A stretch of 64,000 nucleotides of DNA from Pseudomonadota bacterium (lineage in GTDB: Bacteria > Pseudomonadota > Alphaproteobacteria > Rhizobiales > Devosiaceae): contig JAEWBN010000022.1 of assembly GCA_023391095.1 (NCBI GenBank), positions 124,001 to 188,000 on the forward strand. Reading direction: 5' to 3'. The notes under the pieces are model-generated. The model made no database searches. It was not told where the DNA came from and saw nothing but the letters and a program-made list of their open reading frames with translations. How positions within the stretch are numbered: position 1 is the stretch's first letter; every line of letters starts with the position of its first letter. Positions 60,580 through 64,000 of the stretch are shown here, in pieces. The translations under genes were made by a program, and so were the position numbers.

Positions 60580-61733
60580 GCGTGGCCGAGGGAACGGAGC
60601 GTCAACGCTTCCTCGTCATCTCTAATGGCCATGGCGAAGACTGGATCGCGGCCGCGCTAGTGGCCCGCCTCAAGGACTGGGCAATCGTTGAAGCCTATCC
60701 GATGATCGGGTCCGGCACCGCCTATGCCGGGCTCTGCCCGATTGTCGGTCCACGCGGCAGGCTTGAATCGGGCGGCGCACGCACGGCCAAGGGTTCGCTC
60801 AGGCGCGACCTGCGCAAGGGTGGCCTTGCCATCATCCCACCCATTCTCCAATTCCTCCGCTCGGTGCGCGACAAGTATGACCGCATCATCGTGGTGGGCG
60901 ACATGGTCGTTCCGACGCTGGCCTGGCTCACCGGGTTGCGCGATCTCGTCTATATCGACTGCTACAAGACCGGCGCGGCGCGGCTCTATTCAAAAAGCGA
61001 ACGATTTATCGCAAAGCGCGTGTGCCGGACGGTGTTCTGCCGGGCGGAAAATCTCGCGGCGCTCCTGCGTGCTGATGGCGTGGATGCCCATGCCCCCGGC
61101 AATCTGATGATGGACACCATTCCGGTAGGTGACTACGACGCCGCCGCTCGGCGACAAAAAGCAAGCGCCGTTACGCTGCTGCCCGGCAGCCGGGGAGAAA
61201 CGGCGGACAATTTTGCCCGGCAGGTGGCCGCACTTCAGAAACTACCTGATGACGTCATCCCGGATGTCTTTGTGGCCGTTGCGGGCGATATTTCGGTGGA
61301 CGACCTGGCGGAGAAAACCGGCCTGCGCCGCGCCACTATCCTGGGGCCTGACGGCGACGATCTGGGTCAATTGAGGAACGACCGCCTGGTGATAAACCTG
61401 TTGCGCGGCAAGGCCATGGGCAATGCCCTGGCGCAGTCGGACATTGTTCTTTCCCAGGCGGGAACCGCGACGGTCCAGGCCCTCGGGCTGGGACGGCCGG
61501 TCATCCACATGACCAGCCCAAAGGACCGGCGCTCGCGCTTTCTGGATGAGCAGGCCCTGTTCGGCGACGCCCGCATTGCCGTGCCGGCCGAACCTGGTGC
61601 AGTCGCCGAAGTTCTCCAGCGTCTCCTGACCGACAAGCAAGAGCGGGACCGGCTTGGCGCGATTGGGCGGGCGCGTATCGGCGGCCCGGGCGCCATCGAA
61701 GCCGTTATCGAGGCCTTGCGCCCTTCGGCGTGA
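60576..61733 (+). CDS. LpxB-related glycosyltransferase (lipid-A-disaccharide synthase-related)
   Basis: A 385-residue protein with a GT-B fold resembling lipid A disaccharide synthase: the N-terminal ISNGHGEDWIAAALV and PMIGSGTAY, the middle VGDMVVPTLAWLTG, and the C-terminal nucleotide-sugar site ALAQSDIVLSQAGTATVQALGLGRPVIHM. It belongs to the LpxB-related family rather than true LpxB (NGHGED in place of the usual AGEASGD-type motif). It follows DUF2093 with a 4-base overlap and shares the xseA operon. Its likely role is envelope glycolipid synthesis, but the product is unknown. Confidence 0.85.
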   Translation: MSVAEGTERQRFLVISNGHGEDWIAAALVARLKDWAIVEAYPMIGSGTAYAGLCPIVGPRGRLESGGARTAKGSLRRDLRKGGLAIIPPILQFLRSVRDKYDRIIVVGDMVVPTLAWLTGLRDLVYIDCYKTGAARLYSKSERFIAKRVCRTVFCRAENLAALLRADGVDAHAPGNLMMDTIPVGDYDAAARRQKASAVTLLPGSRGETADNFARQVAALQKLPDDVIPDVFVAVAGDISVDDLAEKTGLRRATILGPDGDDLGQLRNDRLVINLLRGKAMGNALAQSDIVLSQAGTATVQALGLGRPVIHMTSPKDRRSRFLDEQALFGDARIAVPAEPGAVAEVLQRLLTDKQERDRLGAIGRARIGGPGAIEAVIEALRPSA

Positions 61734-61754
61734 CCGCCGAAGGGCTGACGCGGT

Positions 61755-61994
61755 TTACTTACCGCCCGTATCGGGATTGAGAAGACGGTGCAGGTGGACG
61801 ATGAAGTAGCGCGTCTGCGCGCTGTCCACGGTCTGCTGCGCCTTGGCGCGCCACACTTTTTCGGCAGCCGCATAATTTGGGTAAACGCCCACGATGTCGA
61901 CCTCTTCGAGGTTGGCGAAGGTGATGCCATCCAGGCTCGACAATTCGCCGCCGATCACCAGGTGCAGGAGTTGCTTTTCGGTCTGTTCAGCCAT
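61755..61994 (-). CDS. DUF4170 domain protein
   Basis: A 79-residue conserved protein with the DUF4170 pattern: LLHLVIGGELSSLDGITFANLEEVDIVG, NYAAAEKVWRAKAQQTVDSA and RYFIVHLHRLL. Function unknown; it is conserved in alphaproteobacteria. The gene starts 1 base after the inositol-phosphatase stop, so the pair is co-transcribed, and it converges with the LpxB-related gene. Confidence 0.88.
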   Translation of the reverse strand: MAEQTEKQLLHLVIGGELSSLDGITFANLEEVDIVGVYPNYAAAEKVWRAKAQQTVDSAQTRYFIVHLHRLLNPDTGGK

Positions 61995-61995
61995 G

Positions 61996-62847
61996 TCAGG
62001 TTTCCGTTACAGGTTGCGGGCCTTCACCCATGGCCGGACCGTCGGACGGACAGCCATAGACCTTGATCAGTGCCGCATGAATGAGGGGTTTTAAGCTCAT
62101 GTCGCCAAGCGCCGCAAGCGCCCCATGGCGCACGTCTCGTTTGTTGAATTGTGGGTAGCCGACGCAGACATCGGCGAAGTCGAGACCACACTCCCGCAGG
62201 ATCAGCGCCGCTGCGGCAATGTCCCAGTCCTGGCTGCCGCGACGCGCAACCGCGCCATCGATGCGTCCGGTCGCCACCTGCACGAGGCGGTAGGCCAGGG
62301 AGGGATAGGCCGGGCCGCGGGTATAATAGAGGCCGGCCGCCTGCAATTCCTGATGCACGGCGCCAGGCGCCGGGATCAGCGGGGGCGCCCCTGCCCGTCG
62401 CGTGCGCTCGAGCGGCTTGCCGTTGCACCGGGCGCCCTCACCGGCGACTGCCTCGTACATTTCGTCCAGCGCTGGGGCATAAACCACTCCGACAACGGGG
62501 ATGCCGTTTTCGACCACGGCAAGGGAAATGGTCCAGTATTCCTCACCGCGCAGGAAGGCGCGGGTGCCGTCGATAGGATCGACGACGAAAACACGTTCGC
62601 AGTCCAATCGTGAAGGATTGTCGGCGGTTTCCTCGCTCAGCCAGCCGTAATGCGGCCGGGCGCCGAGCAGGTTGGCGGCCAGAAACCGGTCTACGATGAT
62701 GTCCGCTTCGCTGACCGGGGAGGCATTTTCCTTGGTCCAGGACTTCACATCCTTGCGGAAATAGGCGCTGGCAATGATGCCCGCAGCCACCGCGGTGGAG
62801 CGGAGCAGTTCGAGATCATCGGAATAAAGTGGGGCAAAGGCCGGCAT
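61996..62847 (-). CDS. Inositol monophosphatase family protein (CysQ/SuhB-like)
   Basis: A 283-residue Mg-dependent phosphatase. The metal-binding motifs are present: WLSEETADNP (Glu), DPIDGTRAFLRGE (the first Asp motif) and DWDIAAAALILRECG near the C-terminus. It could be an inositol monophosphatase or 3'(2'),5'-bisphosphate nucleotidase (CysQ). It is followed by DUF4170, with which it is coupled; the upstream region to the divergent DUF6101-like gene contains several TTAACC half-sites but no well-spaced CtrA pair. Confidence 0.93.
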   Translation of the reverse strand: MPAFAPLYSDDLELLRSTAVAAGIIASAYFRKDVKSWTKENASPVSEADIIVDRFLAANLLGARPHYGWLSEETADNPSRLDCERVFVVDPIDGTRAFLRGEEYWTISLAVVENGIPVVGVVYAPALDEMYEAVAGEGARCNGKPLERTRRAGAPPLIPAPGAVHQELQAAGLYYTRGPAYPSLAYRLVQVATGRIDGAVARRGSQDWDIAAAALILRECGLDFADVCVGYPQFNKRDVRHGALAALGDMSLKPLIHAALIKVYGCPSDGPAMGEGPQPVTET

Positions 62848-63099
62848 GGTGGGGCCTTTTAGGCTCGGCGGGCCATTTGGACAAGTGCGCTGCCGTCGCG
62901 GGGAAATATGGCAGGGTAAATGGGACCGGAACGGACGCGGTTAACCGCTTCTGACTAGGTGCAATACCCTGCTAACCCTCTCGGAAAACAACATAAACTT
63001 AACCGAACCGATTAAGGGGGCGGGTAAGCCGGCGCGCTAGATTGGCCTCACAAACGAAGAGCGAAAAAGAGCTCTCGAAGTTACAGGAAGGCATCAAAA

Positions 63100-63615
63100 A
63101 TGGTTCACGGCGTTGCGATGGAAGGATCCTCGGTGGTTCTGGCCTTCGGCCGCCCGGCGCTGATCGAGCGTCGGTTCATGGCTGCAAACGACAATGGTCC
63201 CAAGGACCCGGTCAAGACCGTTACCGTGCGCAAGGTGCTCGAGCAGAGCGGCGTGGCCATCAAGATCAAGGTTCCCGTCACCGAATTCATCGGCGTCGCG
63301 GTGGCTACCAGCATCTCCGAAGAAGGCATGCTGACCAGCTCCATCGAACTCGTCCATCCCGATTCCGAGTTGAATTACAAGGTCTTCGAGGAAGAGGGCA
63401 ATCATAACGTCGTGGCCGAATGGCAGAATTGGGGCAAGAAGCTGCGCCTGCCGCTGTTCATCAAGGCGGGAGACGGGGCCTATATGCCCTATAGCCAGCA
63501 GGTCGATGGCGTGATGGTCGGGACCGTGGCGCCGCGCCGCAAACTGGCGGCCGATGCGGCCCGCCGCCCCCGTTTCCTCAACCGCCGCAAGCCCGGACAG
63601 GTTGAAGCCGGCTAA
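63100..63615 (+). CDS. DUF6101-like conserved protein, unknown function
   Basis: A 171-residue cytoplasmic protein. The ATG at 63100 has AGGAAGG about 10 bases upstream; an alternative ATG at 63178 would drop 26 residues. The middle has a beta-rich core (VRKVLEQSGVAIKIKVPVTEFIGVAVA-like) and the C-terminus is Arg-rich (RRPRFLNRRKPGQ). It resembles DUF6101 proteins of Rhizobiales, but I hold this with moderate confidence. It ends at a strong bidirectional hairpin before ubiA. Confidence 0.7.
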   Translation: MVHGVAMEGSSVVLAFGRPALIERRFMAANDNGPKDPVKTVTVRKVLEQSGVAIKIKVPVTEFIGVAVATSISEEGMLTSSIELVHPDSELNYKVFEEEGNHNVVAEWQNWGKKLRLPLFIKAGDGAYMPYSQQVDGVMVGTVAPRRKLAADAARRPRFLNRRKPGQVEAG

Positions 63616-63641
63616 GTTTACTTGCCTCCAAAGCAAGCCGA

Positions 63642-63673
63642 AAAGGGTCAACCGGTGGTGCGGTTGACCCTTT
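63642..63673. terminator. Bidirectional terminator between the DUF6101-like gene and ubiA
   Basis: AAAGGGTCAACCG, loop GTGGTG, CGGTTGACCCTTT is a perfect 13-bp hairpin between two convergent genes, followed by TTT-CGCTTTT on the plus strand. It should end both transcripts. Confidence 0.85.
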
Positions 63674-63690
63674 CGCTTTTGGGCCAATTC

Positions 63691-63707
63691 GTTAGCAGAC
63701 TGTTAAC
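63691..63707. repeat. 17-base CtrA-like element (second copy)
   Basis: GTTAGCAGACTGTTAAC, the exact reverse complement of the element inside gcvH at 37712-37728. It holds TTAG-N7-TTAA, one mismatch from the CtrA consensus TTAA-N7-TTAA. It lies between two convergent gene ends, so it is not an obvious promoter site. Confidence 0.4.
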
Positions 63708-63709
63708 GC

Positions 63710-64000
63710 TCACCATACCCATTCGGCCAGTAATGCCAGGCTGAGGGCAATACCGACAAAATGGTTGTTCTTGAACCGGACGAGCGGGTTGGCCGGCGCG
63801 TCCGGGTCGAGGGTATAAAGCTGCCAGGCGAGCAGTCCGGCGGCGACCAGTGAGAGCGCAGCAAAGAGCACGCCGCCCCCGGCCATCAGCGATGCGATGT
63901 TCCACAAAACGAATGCCCCCGCGTAAAGCGCGCCGACGGCAATGCGGACATTGTCGCCGAAGAGACGGGCGGTGGACTTGACGCCGACCAGGGCGTCGTC
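63710..64000 (-). CDS. ubiA: 4-hydroxybenzoate polyprenyltransferase (partial, 5' end cut)
   Basis: The frame runs off the right edge of the window, so only the last 96 residues are seen. They begin DDALVGVKSTARLFGDN, the second Asp-rich motif region of UbiA (DD-x-x-x-G-x-K-S-T), followed by two or three membrane helices (ALYAGAFVLWNIASLMA and HFVGIALSLALLAEWVW). UbiA attaches the polyprenyl chain to 4-hydroxybenzoate in ubiquinone synthesis and uses the chain made by the synthase at 11464-12477. Confidence 0.9.
   Translation of the reverse strand, partial: DDALVGVKSTARLFGDNVRIAVGALYAGAFVLWNIASLMAGGGVLFAALSLVAAGLLAWQLYTLDPDAPANPLVRFKNNHFVGIALSLALLAEWVW

Noticed and set aside
62900..63040. 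TTAACC-rich stretch before the DUF6101-like gene as a CtrA site
   Set aside because: The half-sites TTAACC and ATTAAG are 9 bases apart instead of the 7 of the CtrA consensus, so I do not call a site.
63691..63707. Second 17-base element as a promoter operator of ubiA or the DUF6101-like gene
   Set aside because: It lies between two convergent 3' ends, so it cannot be a promoter site for either gene; it is reported only as a repeat.

Overview
The window is chromosomal DNA of a high-GC alphaproteobacterium, most likely order Hyphomicrobiales and probably near Devosia (lineage inferred from gene content and order, not from a search). Supporting signs are a CcrM-type DNA methyltransferase gene with CtrA-like sites in front of it, an alphaproteobacterial SOS box (GTTC-N7-GTTC), a split F0-only atp operon, a ctaC-ctaD-ctaB-coxF-ctaG-ctaE-surf1 oxidase cluster, an IalB-family protein, DUF1127, DUF2093 and DUF4170 proteins, and a tandem glycine riboswitch. 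It reads as core genome: no insertion sequence, prophage, CRISPR array, tRNA or rRNA gene was found. Genes are densely packed on both strands, with many 1-23 base overlaps.

Layout. 1-2 kb: ispH (cut by the left edge), a GNAT acetyltransferase and rnhA. 2-11 kb: mostly minus strand; a DUF808 membrane protein, glyS, a DUF2207/LemA pair, rnk (plus strand), glyQ, a small membrane protein, an S49 peptidase and a TrmN6-like methyltransferase. 11-19.7 kb: polyprenyl diphosphate synthase, ispE, a secreted TPR protein, ETF-ubiquinone oxidoreductase, a family-4-like uracil-DNA glycosylase, an MFS transporter and moaB. 19.7-29 kb: DHA2 efflux pump, a radical SAM gene behind an SOS box, rnhB, ccrM, GST, mutY, a DciA-like protein and a DsbA-like protein. 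29-36 kb: smc and the F0 operon atpI-B-E-b'-b. 36-41 kb: tandem glycine riboswitch and gcvT-gcvH-gcvPA-gcvPB. 41-47 kb: lipoprotein, peroxiredoxin, DsbD-N-like protein, YqgE and a membrane GGDEF/EAL protein with a degenerate GGDEF site. 47-56 kb: GNAT, M16 peptidase, thrC and the aa3-type cytochrome oxidase cluster. 56-64 kb: IalB, PilZ, DUF1127, LysR, xseA, DUF2093, an LpxB-related protein, DUF4170, an inositol-phosphatase-family enzyme, a DUF6101-like protein and the 3' end of ubiA.

Functional themes are isoprenoid and quinone synthesis (ispH, ispE, polyprenyl synthase, ubiA), respiration and ATP synthesis (ETF-QO, cta cluster, F0), one-carbon metabolism (gcv operon), and genome maintenance (rnhA, rnhB, mutY, UDG, xseA, smc, ccrM, SOS-linked radical SAM). 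No clearly novel multi-gene system stands out. The best leads are regulatory: the SOS box on the radical SAM gene, CtrA-like sites at ccrM, an exact 17-base CtrA-like element present both inside gcvH and beside ubiA, and a CRP/FNR-like palindrome upstream of the oxidase cluster. The degenerate cyclase/phosphodiesterase and the cysteine-poor uracil-DNA glycosylase are the best protein-level leads.
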